From contig JAFWES010000051.1 in the NCBI GenBank assembly GCA_017512805.1, positions 1-64,000 of the forward strand: a stretch of DNA of 64,000 bases, given 5' to 3'. Both the position numbers and the translations under genes were made by a program. A model generated the notes under the pieces. The model ran no database searches, was not told where the DNA came from, and saw only the letters and a list, made by a program, of their open reading frames with translations. Shown piece after piece: positions 43,620-51,992 of the stretch. Source of the stretch: Clostridia bacterium (GTDB taxonomy: Bacteria; Bacillota; Clostridia; Christensenellales; Aristaeellaceae). Positions within the stretch are counted from its first letter, which is position 1; every line of letters starts with the position of its first letter.

Positions 43620-44708
43620 TCATCCGTCCCCCAGCACCCGCTCCAGGATCCCCCAGAGCTTCCGCTGCACGGGCTCGTACCGGTAGCCCTTCAGCTGCTC
43701 CCTCTGCGCCTGCCGAAGCGCCTGCCGAAGCGCCGCGTCCGTCATCAGCCGGTGCAGGGCCGCCGCGGCCACCTCCGGATCCTTGTCCGCCATCAGCAGC
43801 CCGCCGCCCCCCAGGGTCTCCGGCACCGCCGCCGCCGCATGGGCCAGAATGGGCTTTTCGAAGAACATGGCCTCCACCAGCGGGACGCAGAACCCCTCAT
43901 GCTCGCTCATGCAAAGGAAGAGGTCCGCCAGATGGTAGTACGCCAGGATCTCCCGGAAGGAGATATGGCCCGAGAAAAGCACCTGCTCCCCCACGCCCAG
44001 CTTGTCCGCGTAGGCCCGCAGCCGCTCCTCATAGGTTTCCAGCCCGGCGCTGCTGCCCACCAGGAACAGCCGGGATTTCGGATTGTACCGCCGGTGGTAG
44101 CAGCAGAAGGCGCGGATCACGTCCTCCTGCTTCTTGTTGGGCGCGATCCGCCCGACGAACAGCAGATTGGTCCATCCGTCCTGTCCGTACCGGGCCAGCA
44201 CCCCGGGATCCGGCTCCTGCTCATAGTCCGCGAAGGGAATCAGGATGGGGCATACGTCGATGGGGCAGGTGTACCCCATCCGAACCAGCTCCGCCGCGTT
44301 GTACGCGGAATCCGCGATGCAGAAATCCACGCAATCCCGCAGCCGCAGCATGCCCGCGTATCCCGAGGCGGTCAGCAGCGCCAGCTGGGGGGAATAGGCG
44401 TCAAAAAAGCCCGGGGGCGTGATATTGTGATAAATCATCCCCTTCGTCCCCGGCTGTTCGGGCAGCCAGTCGTTCAGCTCCGTTCCCGTGGATCCGTGAT
44501 AGAGGATCACGTCCGCCTCCGTCGTTCCCGGCCATTCCGAAAACGGGCGAACCCGGTCCGAAAGCAGCCGGGGCTGCACATGCTCGGCGTACAGGGCGGC
44601 CTCGAACCCCCGGCTCAGGAGCATCTCATGAATCGCCAGGGCATCGTTCCCGACCGCGTCCCCGTAGGCCAGCGTCGGCAGCAGCTGCATCACACGCCTC
44701 TTATTCAT
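43620..44708 (-). CDS. Family 4 glycosyltransferase
   Basis: A 362-residue GT-B transferase. Key stretches are YHGSTGTELNDW, NLLFVGRIAPNKKQEDVI and the donor site SEHEGFCVPLVEAMFFEKPIL with LAHAAAAVPETLGGGGLL. It belongs to the mannosyltransferase-like GT4 group common in O-polysaccharide loci, in pairs with small coiled-coil proteins such as the one directly upstream. Its ATG overlaps the previous gene's end by 8 bases (ATGAATAA), so translation is coupled. Confidence 0.92.
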   Translation of the reverse strand: MNKRRVMQLLPTLAYGDAVGNDALAIHEMLLSRGFEAALYAEHVQPRLLSDRVRPFSEWPGTTEADVILYHGSTGTELNDWLPEQPGTKGMIYHNITPPGFFDAYSPQLALLTASGYAGMLRLRDCVDFCIADSAYNAAELVRMGYTCPIDVCPILIPFADYEQEPDPGVLARYGQDGWTNLLFVGRIAPNKKQEDVIRAFCCYHRRYNPKSRLFLVGSSAGLETYEERLRAYADKLGVGEQVLFSGHISFREILAYYHLADLFLCMSEHEGFCVPLVEAMFFEKPILAHAAAAVPETLGGGGLLMADKDPEVAAAALHRLMTDAALRQALRQAQREQLKGYRYEPVQRKLWGILERVLGDG

Positions 44709-45117
44709 GCATCTGTTTCTCCAGTATCTCCACTCTCCTGGACAGCTGGTCGATCATCGCCTGCTGCCGCTCAATCACCCCGCAGGTGATCTCCAGACTC
44801 TCCTTCAGCCGGGTATTGGTCTCCGTCACCCGGACGGACAGCGGGAACGTGGCGCAGCGCACCAGCTTCGAAACGATCCGCTTGTACAGCCGCTTCAGGG
44901 CGTTCCCCTCCCCGGCCGGGAACGCCGGCGGAACCGACAGATCCCCCGTCGTGTCCAGAATGCGCTTGCGCAGCACATCCGCGGTCACCGTCTCCGCCTT
45001 CCGGGGAATCGGAACCTGCTCAAATCCGGGAAGATCCTCATAGGGGCCGTTTTTCCGTGCCGTCTCCCGGATCTCCGCCATAATCTTCTTCACGTCTACC
45101 CGCGTTTCTTTCTGCAT
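44701..45117 (-). CDS. Small coiled-coil protein of a polysaccharide locus, function unknown
   Basis: A 138-residue soluble protein. The N-terminal VDVKKIMAEIRETARKNG resembles the leader found before methyltransferase or glycosyltransferase domains in other surface-polysaccharide clusters. The middle is basic (LKRLYKRIVSKLVR), suggesting membrane contact. The last 45 residues form a coiled coil (ETNTRLKESLEITCGVIERQ). No catalytic motif is seen. It could be a detached scaffold or length-control module for the coupled glycosyltransferase at 43620-44708. I do not know a characterised member. Confidence 0.78.
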   Translation of the reverse strand: MQKETRVDVKKIMAEIRETARKNGPYEDLPGFEQVPIPRKAETVTADVLRKRILDTTGDLSVPPAFPAGEGNALKRLYKRIVSKLVRCATFPLSVRVTETNTRLKESLEITCGVIERQQAMIDQLSRRVEILEKQMHE

Positions 45118-45171
45118 CTTCTTTCCTGTCCTTTCGTCCGTTCGCTCCGCAGCCTCCCGCGCGGCCCTGCC

Positions 45172-46098
45172 CTATCGGGCCCGATAGTCCTCCAGCGTAT
45201 CCCGCAGGATCCGCTCAAAGGGCAGCTCCGGCTGCCAGCCCGTATCCCGGGTCAGCTTTGAATGGTCACAGCAGATGACCGGCGTGTCGCTGGGCCGCAT
45301 CCGGCCCGGATCCGTCCGCACCGGGACGGGGCATTTCGCCATCTCCCGCAGCCGGTTCAGCACCTCCTGCGCGCTGTGGGTCTCCCCGGAGCCCACGTTA
45401 TAGACCTCCCCGGCCCTCCCCTTCTCCGCGATCAGCCGATAGGCCCGCACCACATCCCTCACATGGGTAAAATCCCGCCGGGACGTCAGGTTCCCCACCA
45501 GCAGCTCCCGGGCTTCTCCCCGTTCAATGCGCACGATGCCGCTGGCGAAGTCCGGAATCAGAAACCCGGTTCGCTGCCCGGCCCCGCCGTGGTTGAAGGA
45601 TCGGGTCATACAGATGGAAAGCCCGTAGCTTCGCACATACAGGGCCGCCAACTCCTCCTGGGCCTTTTTGGACACCGCGTAGGGGGACATGGGGCGCATG
45701 GCCGTTTCCTCGCTGACCCGGGCGCCCGCCGCGCCCAAGGCGCCATACTGGTCGGAGGAGCCCACCAGCACCGTCCGCACCCGCGCCCCGCCGGCGGCCC
45801 GGATGGCTTCCATCAGGTTGACAGCCGCCTCCACGTTCATCCGGATCGTTTTCTGCGGCTCCTTCCAGGACCGGCCCACGTCCGCCTGGGCCGCCAGATG
45901 AATGATCACGTCCGGCTGTTCCTCCGCCAGCAGCTCCGCCACCGCCCGGCCGTCCAGCAAATCCACTCTTCGGGTCTCCGGCCCCTCCGTCAGATCCGCG
46001 CCGACCACCCGGTATCCGTTCGCCTTCAGCTCCTCCTTCAGGTATCCGCCCACGAATCCCTCGCTGCCGGTGATTAACGCCTTCCTCATGTCCTCCAT
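45172..46098 (-). CDS. rmd: GDP-6-deoxy-D-mannose reductase (GDP-D-rhamnose synthase)
   Basis: Reduces GDP-4-keto-6-deoxy-D-mannose, made by Gmd, to GDP-D-rhamnose. The 308-residue short-chain dehydrogenase has the nucleotide site ITGSEGFVGGYL, the LAAQADVGRSW loop, SSDQYG and the catalytic SPYAVSKKAQEE (Tyr-x-x-x-Lys). An RDFTHVRDVVRAY block matches Rmd-type reductases better than GDP-fucose synthase. The ATG at 46098 has AAAGGA 7 bases upstream; a second ATG three codons later is possible. It lies 36 bases after manC. The alternative is another NDP-hexose epimerase/reductase, but gmd and manC in the locus support Rmd. Confidence 0.87.
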   Translation of the reverse strand: MEDMRKALITGSEGFVGGYLKEELKANGYRVVGADLTEGPETRRVDLLDGRAVAELLAEEQPDVIIHLAAQADVGRSWKEPQKTIRMNVEAAVNLMEAIRAAGGARVRTVLVGSSDQYGALGAAGARVSEETAMRPMSPYAVSKKAQEELAALYVRSYGLSICMTRSFNHGGAGQRTGFLIPDFASGIVRIERGEARELLVGNLTSRRDFTHVRDVVRAYRLIAEKGRAGEVYNVGSGETHSAQEVLNRLREMAKCPVPVRTDPGRMRPSDTPVICCDHSKLTRDTGWQPELPFERILRDTLEDYRAR

Positions 46099-46134
46099 CC
46101 CGCTTTCCTTTTCCTGGGGTTCCCCAGGGGGTTA

Positions 46135-47211
46135 TCAGAGCAGCTCCGTCCGGTTCACCGCCCGGAGCACCTCCAGCACCTTCTTGATCTTCCCGGCACT
46201 GTCCTTCGCGCACACCAGCAGGGCGTCCTTCGTATCCACGATGATCATATCCTCCAGCCCCACCATGGCGATGGTCCGGCTGTCCCCCTGGACGATGCAG
46301 CGGGTGGAGTCCACCGTCACCACGTCCCCCTTGATCACGTTTCCCAGATCGTTCGCCGGGTTCATCCGCTCCACCGCCAGCCAGGATCCCACGTCATCCC
46401 AGCCGAAGGAGGAGGGAATCACGTACACATGCTCCGCCCGCTCCATGACCCCGTAGTCGATGGAAATCGCCTGCATCTCCCGGAATCCCTTCTGCACCGC
46501 CTCCGCCGCCGCCGGCGTCCCGTCCGCCGCTTCGATCGCGGTCAGGCAGCGGTAGTGTTCCGGCAGCTGGTTCTCGATCTCCCGCAGGATCGCGGACGCC
46601 TTCCAGATAAACATCCCGCTGTTCCACAGATATTCCCCGCTGGCCAGGTACTGCCTGGCGGTTTCCAGATTCGGTTTTTCCACGAACCGCTTCACCCGGA
46701 AGGTGTTGGGCAGGCCCGTGTCCCGCTCCTGGTCATATTGGATGTATCCGTATCCCGTGTCCGGCGTGGAGGGCGCGATCCCCAGGGTGACCAGGGCGTC
46801 CGTCCGCTCCGCCGCCTGCATGGCGTTCTTCAGCACGCTGCGGAACAGATGCTGCTGCATGATCAGGTGATCCGAGGGCAGCACCAGCATCATCGCGTCC
46901 CCGTACCGCTTCCGCACGGTCACCGCTCCCCACCCGATGCAGGGCGCGGTGCTTTTCGGCATCGGCTCGCAGAGGATGTTTTCCTCCGGCAGGTCCGGCA
47001 GCTGCTCCCGCACCAGGGACCGGTATTCCTGATTCGTGGCCACGAAGATATCCCGGATGTCCACCAGCTTCCGGATCCGGTCCACCGTGTTCTGAATCAT
47101 CGTCCGGTCCGAGTCGGTCAGGCTTAAAAACTGCTTCGGGCTGCTCTTCCGGCTCCTGGGCCAGAACCGTTCCCCCCGGCCCCCCGCCATAATCAATGCC
47201 GTCGTTTTCAC
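46135..47211 (-). CDS. manC: Mannose-1-phosphate guanylyltransferase (single domain)
   Basis: Makes GDP-mannose from mannose 1-phosphate and GTP. The 358-residue protein has the signature LIMAGGRGERFWPRSRK followed by SPKQFLSL, the substrate loop PSDHLI, VEKPNLETA and the SFGWDDVGSW block. It lacks the C-terminal isomerase domain of bifunctional ManC/AlgA, so mannose 6-phosphate isomerase and phosphomannomutase must come from elsewhere. The start is a GTG at 47211 with GGAGGAAG 4 bases upstream; the upstream frame to 47259 is Arg-rich and includes the binding site. With gmd and rmd it supplies GDP-D-rhamnose. Confidence 0.95.
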   Translation of the reverse strand: MKTTALIMAGGRGERFWPRSRKSSPKQFLSLTDSDRTMIQNTVDRIRKLVDIRDIFVATNQEYRSLVREQLPDLPEENILCEPMPKSTAPCIGWGAVTVRKRYGDAMMLVLPSDHLIMQQHLFRSVLKNAMQAAERTDALVTLGIAPSTPDTGYGYIQYDQERDTGLPNTFRVKRFVEKPNLETARQYLASGEYLWNSGMFIWKASAILREIENQLPEHYRCLTAIEAADGTPAAAEAVQKGFREMQAISIDYGVMERAEHVYVIPSSFGWDDVGSWLAVERMNPANDLGNVIKGDVVTVDSTRCIVQGDSRTIAMVGLEDMIIVDTKDALLVCAKDSAGKIKKVLEVLRAVNRTELL

Positions 47212-47280
47212 GTGCTTCCTCCTCCTGCGCGTTCCCTCCGCGCCCTGCCGCGTCAACAACGCGTGTGTTCGTCTTTCAAT

Positions 47281-48054
47281 TTAATCCCGGGGCGCCCATC
47301 CGGCCTTCCGCCGCAGGAAGAGCCACCCCTTCCGGATCCAGTTTTCCCGCTCCAGCGTCACTGTCGGAACCTCCGCCGTCCGCAGCCCCTTCGTTTCCAC
47401 CCACACGTCCAGCAGCCGCTCCCCCAGGTATCCGAAAACCCGCCGGTCCCGGGCGGAATAGGCGGAAAGATCCAGCCGCCGCTCCACCTCAAACAGGATG
47501 GAAAACAGCCATTCGCAGTATTCCTCCGCCAGCGCTCGCCGCATGATGAACAGATTGCAGATATGCCCGCTCCGGGTTTTCAGCATGTGCCGCCAGGCGG
47601 GCAGATACGCCGGATACATCTCGCGCAGCACCGCCTCCGCCGCCCGCAGATCCTCCGCGTGATGAGCGTGGGCGTACTGGCTCTCCCGGGTCTCGATCCA
47701 GTAATGCCGCTTTCGGGGCAGGATCACGTCCGCCCCGGCCAGCAGTTTTTCGATCTTTTCCCCGGTCAGCAGCCGTTCCCCGGGGGCCTTCCCCCTTCTC
47801 CCGCTGCCCAGATACCGCCGGTAATGGGCCAGCCCGGTCACCTCCGCGAAGCCGTTCTTCCAGGCCCAGTAGAGCCCCGTCAGCTCGCAGAAGGTTCCGT
47901 TCCGCCCGCTGATGTTCTCTCCCGCGTCGTCCCGGGCCCAGCCCTCCGGGCAGGGGCCGCTGCGCCCCGCCGCCCCCACCAGCACCGGCTGATACAGGGG
48001 ATCCTCCGGCATCCAATAGGGCTTGTGGGACGCCACCACGATCCGGATCTTCAT
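47281..48054 (-). CDS. DUF4422 glycosyltransferase
   Basis: A 257-residue protein of the DUF4422 family, predicted glycosyltransferases found in capsule and exopolysaccharide loci. Family blocks are IVVASHKPYWMP, DDAGENISGRNGTFCELTGL, YWAWKN, GLAHYRRYL, DVILPRKRHY and CNLFIMRRALAEEYC. The ATG at 48054 overlaps the acyltransferase stop by 4 bases (ATGA). The much longer frame upstream is the antisense-like shadow of the acyltransferase gene and is not used. The C-terminus is basic and Trp-rich. The sugar donor is unknown. Confidence 0.9.
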   Translation of the reverse strand: MKIRIVVASHKPYWMPEDPLYQPVLVGAAGRSGPCPEGWARDDAGENISGRNGTFCELTGLYWAWKNGFAEVTGLAHYRRYLGSGRRGKAPGERLLTGEKIEKLLAGADVILPRKRHYWIETRESQYAHAHHAEDLRAAEAVLREMYPAYLPAWRHMLKTRSGHICNLFIMRRALAEEYCEWLFSILFEVERRLDLSAYSARDRRVFGYLGERLLDVWVETKGLRTAEVPTVTLERENWIRKGWLFLRRKAGWAPRD

Positions 48055-49058
48055 CGTTTCATGACCCTTTCCAGGATCTTTTTCTCCAGAGGAACCGCCG
48101 TCCGCCGCGCCAGGGCGATCAGCGCCGCGGCATAGACCATGGCGCTGAACGGATTGACGATCGTGATCCCCAGCCCGAAGGTACGCAGGGCCATCGGAAC
48201 CGTCATCCGCAGCAGATCCTCGCATCCGCACAGGTACAGCGTATCCTGTCCGGTTTCGCGCAGGGGCCGGCATCCCTGCAGCCATCGGGCGGCATACAGA
48301 GCCGCGAAGATCAGGATCGATGTATGCAGCACCGTGCCCGCCAGATCGTATCCCGGCACATTCAGGTACCACCGCACATGATCCCTCGCATGCGTCAGCA
48401 TCACAAAGGCCGCATAAGCCAGGCTCAGGGCGCCCGCTCCATGCAGCGCGGCCTTCCCTCGGACCGATTCCGCCCTGAACAGCGCTTCCACGCCCCGGAA
48501 CAGCACAGCCCCCAGCGTGTAATACAGAAAATATCCCATCGCGGAATCCACATTCATCGGCCATTGCGGGGTAAACATCGGATTGGCCGGCAGCGCCTTG
48601 ACCGCCAGCGCGTACAGCCCCGCCGCCACCGCCACCCGGAGCCAGGGATTCAGCCGGCTGACCGCGATATTCACGGTCTCCATCACCCACAGGCAGGTCA
48701 GGAACCACAGACTTCCCGCCGCGAATTGATTCCGGGTCGCCCCGGTCAGGAAAATGCGCAGCTGCCCGCCCATCCCCTCGGTGGAATCCTGCACGATAAC
48801 CAGCGCGGCCAGATAGATCACGCCAAAAAACAGATAGGGGATCAGCAGCCGCTCCGCGGCCCTTCGGAAGGCCTCCTTCGGCGGCCTCCTGTGCAGCGTC
48901 CCGGTGCATCCGGCCAGAAAGAAAAACAGCGGCACATGAAACTGGAAAACAAAATCATAGCTCATGCCCGCTTCCTGGCCGAAGTGCCCCAGGTACACCA
49001 TTGCGATCCCCAGGCCCCTGGCCGCGTCCAGCCAGGCAATCCGGTTCTTGTTCTCCAC
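48051..49058 (-). CDS. Acyltransferase-3 family membrane protein (OafA/WecH-like)
   Basis: A 335-residue integral membrane acyltransferase with ten hydrophobic segments. It starts with the family motif IAWLDAARGLGIAMVYLGH and has FHVPLFFFLAG, the usual second block. Such proteins O-acetylate or succinylate exported glycans, using acyl-CoA from the cytoplasm. The start is a GTG at 49058 with GAGGGAGA about 7 bases upstream. It ends in the 4-base ATGA overlap with the DUF4422 gene. It adds to the other decorating enzymes of the locus (hexapeptide transferase, SGNH proteins, Dlt-like module). Confidence 0.9.
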   Translation of the reverse strand: MENKNRIAWLDAARGLGIAMVYLGHFGQEAGMSYDFVFQFHVPLFFFLAGCTGTLHRRPPKEAFRRAAERLLIPYLFFGVIYLAALVIVQDSTEGMGGQLRIFLTGATRNQFAAGSLWFLTCLWVMETVNIAVSRLNPWLRVAVAAGLYALAVKALPANPMFTPQWPMNVDSAMGYFLYYTLGAVLFRGVEALFRAESVRGKAALHGAGALSLAYAAFVMLTHARDHVRWYLNVPGYDLAGTVLHTSILIFAALYAARWLQGCRPLRETGQDTLYLCGCEDLLRMTVPMALRTFGLGITIVNPFSAMVYAAALIALARRTAVPLEKKILERVMKR

Positions 49059-49094
49059 GTCCGTCTCCCTCTGGGATGATTGTATCCCATCCGC

Positions 49095-50825
49095 TTATCG
49101 GTTCGAATGCCCGTCCCGGATCCGCTCCCGCGCCCACGCCCGTGCCCGGGAAAGCAGGCGGCCGATGCCGCTCCCGACGGAGGCCGTTTCCGCCGGAGTC
49201 GCCTCATCCCGGGGAGTCTCTTCCTCCAGGGGGCTCTCCTCCCGGGGACGCTCTTCTTCACTAGGATTCTCCTGTAGGGGACTCTCTTCCTCCAAAAAAC
49301 GCTCCGCCTGCTGGGGATCCTCTTCCTCCTGGGGACTCCCATCCTCCCCGGAACTTCTCTCCTCCGGAAGACGTTCCTCCTCCCGGGGGCTCTCTTCCTC
49401 CGCGGGACTCTCCTCCCGCGGGCTTTCCGGCGGCGGCTCCGGCACCCATCTTTTCAGAATCAGCGGACACCGGTATTCCACTTCCGCGGTCACTTCGATG
49501 GCGGACAGCCCCATCTCTTCGGGCAGGGGGTATACCACCCGGGGATCCTCCTCCAGGAAGAGGATCTCATTCCCTTCGATGAATCCGTTCGCCTCCCGGA
49601 TATCCTCCATCTTCAGGCAGCACGCGTTCCGATCCTGATCATAAACCGTAATCGTCAGATCCTTCAGGCAAAAGAGCGTCTCATCCGCCGGATCATACCG
49701 CAGCATGGTGGCCTGCTGGATCCCCTTCTGGGTTTCCAGCTCGAAGATCACCCGCATCCGGCCCTTTTCCAGCCGCAGCGGGGCACGCATATGCCGGTCG
49801 TCCGAAAAGGGTTCGTCCTTGGCCCAGAACAGCACCGCGTCCTTCATGAAGCAGCTGCGCCCCTTGGTTTCGGAGAACTGCATGCCCACCAGATCCTTCT
49901 TGCATTCCATGGCCTCGTCCCCATTCAGCAGAATGGGATACCGGATCTGGTCCCGCACATTTTTCTTGTAATTCTCCTCCCACTCCTCGAAGGAGACCAT
50001 CTGGTGGGAGCTTTCCTTCGTGTTCCACTGGCGATAGATGGCGGTGGGCTCTTCGATATCCCAGACCCCGGGGATCCCGGCCACCCGCAGCAGGTAATCC
50101 CAGTCCTCCGTGGTGGAAATTTCCTCATTCAACAGCAGGTGAAACGTCCGGAACAGGTACAGCGGAAACGCGATTCCCATGAAAGGGCAGTAATTCTCAT
50201 ATTGCTGGGCCAGCGTCCGATAGGGCCGGCAGTATTTCCCGTCCGCCCGCCCCGCCGCCGTCAGCCCCAGGCAGGTTTTCCCGTCCGGGGCCATCAGCTG
50301 TTCCCAGGGCTGCACCAGCGCGTAGGCGTGCAGGATCATCCCCGGGTGGGCCTTCGCCGCTTCATGGAAGGCCTGCACCCAGTGGTCAAACACCAGGTCG
50401 TCGTCGTCCAGGCACACCGCGTACTCTCCTCTGGCCAGGGCAAAGCCCAGGTTCACCGGGGCTCCGCGTTCCCCCTCCGCCGTCTCTGCCATCCGGATTC
50501 GATCCCGAAAGCGTTCCGGCTGCTGATCAATCTGTTCCCGGACGCATTGAATGCCCTCCGGATCCGCCCGGTGGCAGATGATGATCATCTCAAAATCCGG
50601 ATCCGTCTGGGCCTGAAGGCTGGTCAGAACATCCTGCAGCATCTCCCGCCGCTTTCCCTGGGTGCGGATGATGACGGACAGAAACAGATCCGTCTTCGGC
50701 TGTTCCTCCACGATCCGCCGATACTTGCGGGCATAGAGCTCCTCGTTCCCGCAGGTTTCCATCCAGCGCTCAAATTGCTTCACCGGAGCTTCGTCGGGGA
50801 GTAAATTCCATTTCTCATGAGGCAT
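49095..50825 (-). CDS. Family 2 glycosyltransferase with long Glu/Ser/Pro tail
   Basis: A 576-residue protein. The GT2 domain (about 40-290) has SVIIRTQGKRREMLQDVL, the IIICHRADPEG site, CLDDDDLVFDHW (metal-binding Asp cluster) and an EEISTTEDWDYLLRVAG block. A beta-rich region follows (about 290-440). Residues about 445-550 are a low-complexity tail of repeated EESPREE-like units, and the very end is a basic amphipathic segment (GRLLSRARAWARERI) that could bind the membrane. A tail of this kind on a cytoplasmic transferase is unusual. The ATG at 50825 follows GAGGAGAACCACTG. An upstream frame to 51095 overlaps the next gene and is not supported. Confidence 0.87.
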   Translation of the reverse strand: MPHEKWNLLPDEAPVKQFERWMETCGNEELYARKYRRIVEEQPKTDLFLSVIIRTQGKRREMLQDVLTSLQAQTDPDFEMIIICHRADPEGIQCVREQIDQQPERFRDRIRMAETAEGERGAPVNLGFALARGEYAVCLDDDDLVFDHWVQAFHEAAKAHPGMILHAYALVQPWEQLMAPDGKTCLGLTAAGRADGKYCRPYRTLAQQYENYCPFMGIAFPLYLFRTFHLLLNEEISTTEDWDYLLRVAGIPGVWDIEEPTAIYRQWNTKESSHQMVSFEEWEENYKKNVRDQIRYPILLNGDEAMECKKDLVGMQFSETKGRSCFMKDAVLFWAKDEPFSDDRHMRAPLRLEKGRMRVIFELETQKGIQQATMLRYDPADETLFCLKDLTITVYDQDRNACCLKMEDIREANGFIEGNEILFLEEDPRVVYPLPEEMGLSAIEVTAEVEYRCPLILKRWVPEPPPESPREESPAEEESPREEERLPEERSSGEDGSPQEEEDPQQAERFLEEESPLQENPSEEERPREESPLEEETPRDEATPAETASVGSGIGRLLSRARAWARERIRDGHSNR

Positions 50826-50901
50826 CAGTGGTTCTCCTCGCTGTACATGGTTTGGGGACGGGGTTGTTCCCGTTCCCGGGGGCGTCGGACCCGGTTCCCG
50901 T

Positions 50902-51816
50902 TCAAAGCCAATACCGGTGACCGGTAAACACCAGCCCCCCGTTTTCCGGAAACTGGGTGATATGGGCGATCCGGTGTTCCGGATCCCTGCATTCGGGCAG
51001 CGTTCCCTCGTTTTCCCTTTGGAGGAATATTTCTCTTGCTTCCCTTCCGCCGGGCATCCCCAGCGCTTCGGCCAGCCGGACGCGTTCCCGGGCATATTCC
51101 GGATAGGACCATTTATACGCCAGCAGCGCCTCGGACAGAACCGTGTGATTCTGCTCCGTGACGCTTGCCTGGTTCTCTCCGGCGGAGTTCAGCCTCCTGG
51201 GATGATAGACGCCGACCGCGGGCTGGTAAAACACTTTCTTTTCCTTTTCCCGTACGCGCCAGGATAGGTCCACATCCTCGCAGTACATAAAGAATGTTTT
51301 CGTGTCAAACCCACCCAATTCCCGAAAGAGCGGCCCCGGGATCATGAAACAAGCGCCGCTGGCCCATTCGGTTTCCAGCGTCACGGGATCAAAAACCTTC
51401 GGATGCTCCACCGGGATCTGCCGTGCCTCCGCGATGCCCGCGTCCGGATTCTGAAATACGCTCAGCAGGCTCAAGATTCCGTCCGGCGGCAAAAGAATCT
51501 CCGGATTCATAATCAGAAGAAAATCGTCTTCCGATTCCTCCGCAAGAAGGTTGTTTCCTCCCCCGTATCCAGTGTTCTTGCCGAAAAACTGATATGATGC
51601 CTTGCCGAAGGCGCGCAGATCCACCGTAAATTGTGTCCAGGTTTGTTTCGTAAAAAGAGGTTCCCCCGTCGCGTCTCCCCACCGCAGCGTCACCCGACAG
51701 CCGGCAGTCTTCGCCGCTTCTGCCGCGGCCTCCGCAGCCTGCAAGGCCTGGGCCAGCTCCTCCGGCTTATTCTTGTAAAGCACCGCCTGTACCTGTATAT
51801 GAACCGACTCTTTCAT
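50902..51816 (-). CDS. Family 2 glycosyltransferase (rhamnosyltransferase-like)
   Basis: A 304-residue GT2 protein. It has FFGKNTGYGGGNNLLAEE, LLIMNPEILLPPDGI (position of the DxD motif, here N-P-E) and SGACFMIPGPLFRELGGFD followed by MYCEDVDLSWRVRE, the layout of WbbL-type rhamnosyltransferases. The N-terminal 40 residues are Ala/Glu-rich. The start at 51816 has only a GTAGGG directly before it, a weak site. No clear promoter is seen in the spacer. It lies directly downstream of the terminator at 51932-51970, so it depends on read-through from the surface-protein gene or on an unseen promoter. Confidence 0.88.
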   Translation of the reverse strand: MKESVHIQVQAVLYKNKPEELAQALQAAEAAAEAAKTAGCRVTLRWGDATGEPLFTKQTWTQFTVDLRAFGKASYQFFGKNTGYGGGNNLLAEESEDDFLLIMNPEILLPPDGILSLLSVFQNPDAGIAEARQIPVEHPKVFDPVTLETEWASGACFMIPGPLFRELGGFDTKTFFMYCEDVDLSWRVREKEKKVFYQPAVGVYHPRRLNSAGENQASVTEQNHTVLSEALLAYKWSYPEYARERVRLAEALGMPGGREAREIFLQRENEGTLPECRDPEHRIAHITQFPENGGLVFTGHRYWL

Positions 51817-51931
51817 CCCTACGTTCGCTTTCTTTCTATCATTCTGCTTGCTACAGAGAAATCACACCGCGCACCTGTTCAAACCGCGGACTATTCCGGT
51901 TCCTACTTCCTTGTATAAAGGGCTGTCGCAT

Positions 51932-51970
51932 AAATAAAAAGGGCTGCTGTGGATTTCTCCACAGCAGCCC
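51932..51970 (-). terminator. Strong Rho-independent terminator after the Cys-rich surface-protein gene
   Basis: On the minus strand, GGGCTGCTGTGG and its exact complement form a 12-bp stem with a 6-base loop, followed by TTTTTATTTAT. It starts 23 bases after the stop at 51993. This is the best intrinsic terminator in the window and isolates the surface-protein gene from the glycosyltransferases downstream. Confidence 0.93.
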
Positions 51971-51992
51971 GAGGGTTCAGGATTATGGATTC

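Noticed and set aside
47281..48909. Extended reading frame of 542 codons for the DUF4422 gene
   Set aside because: The extra N-terminal part overlaps the acyltransferase gene and is Gly/Arg-rich shadow sequence. The DUF4422 family begins at MKIRIVVASHKP, with an ATGA overlap.
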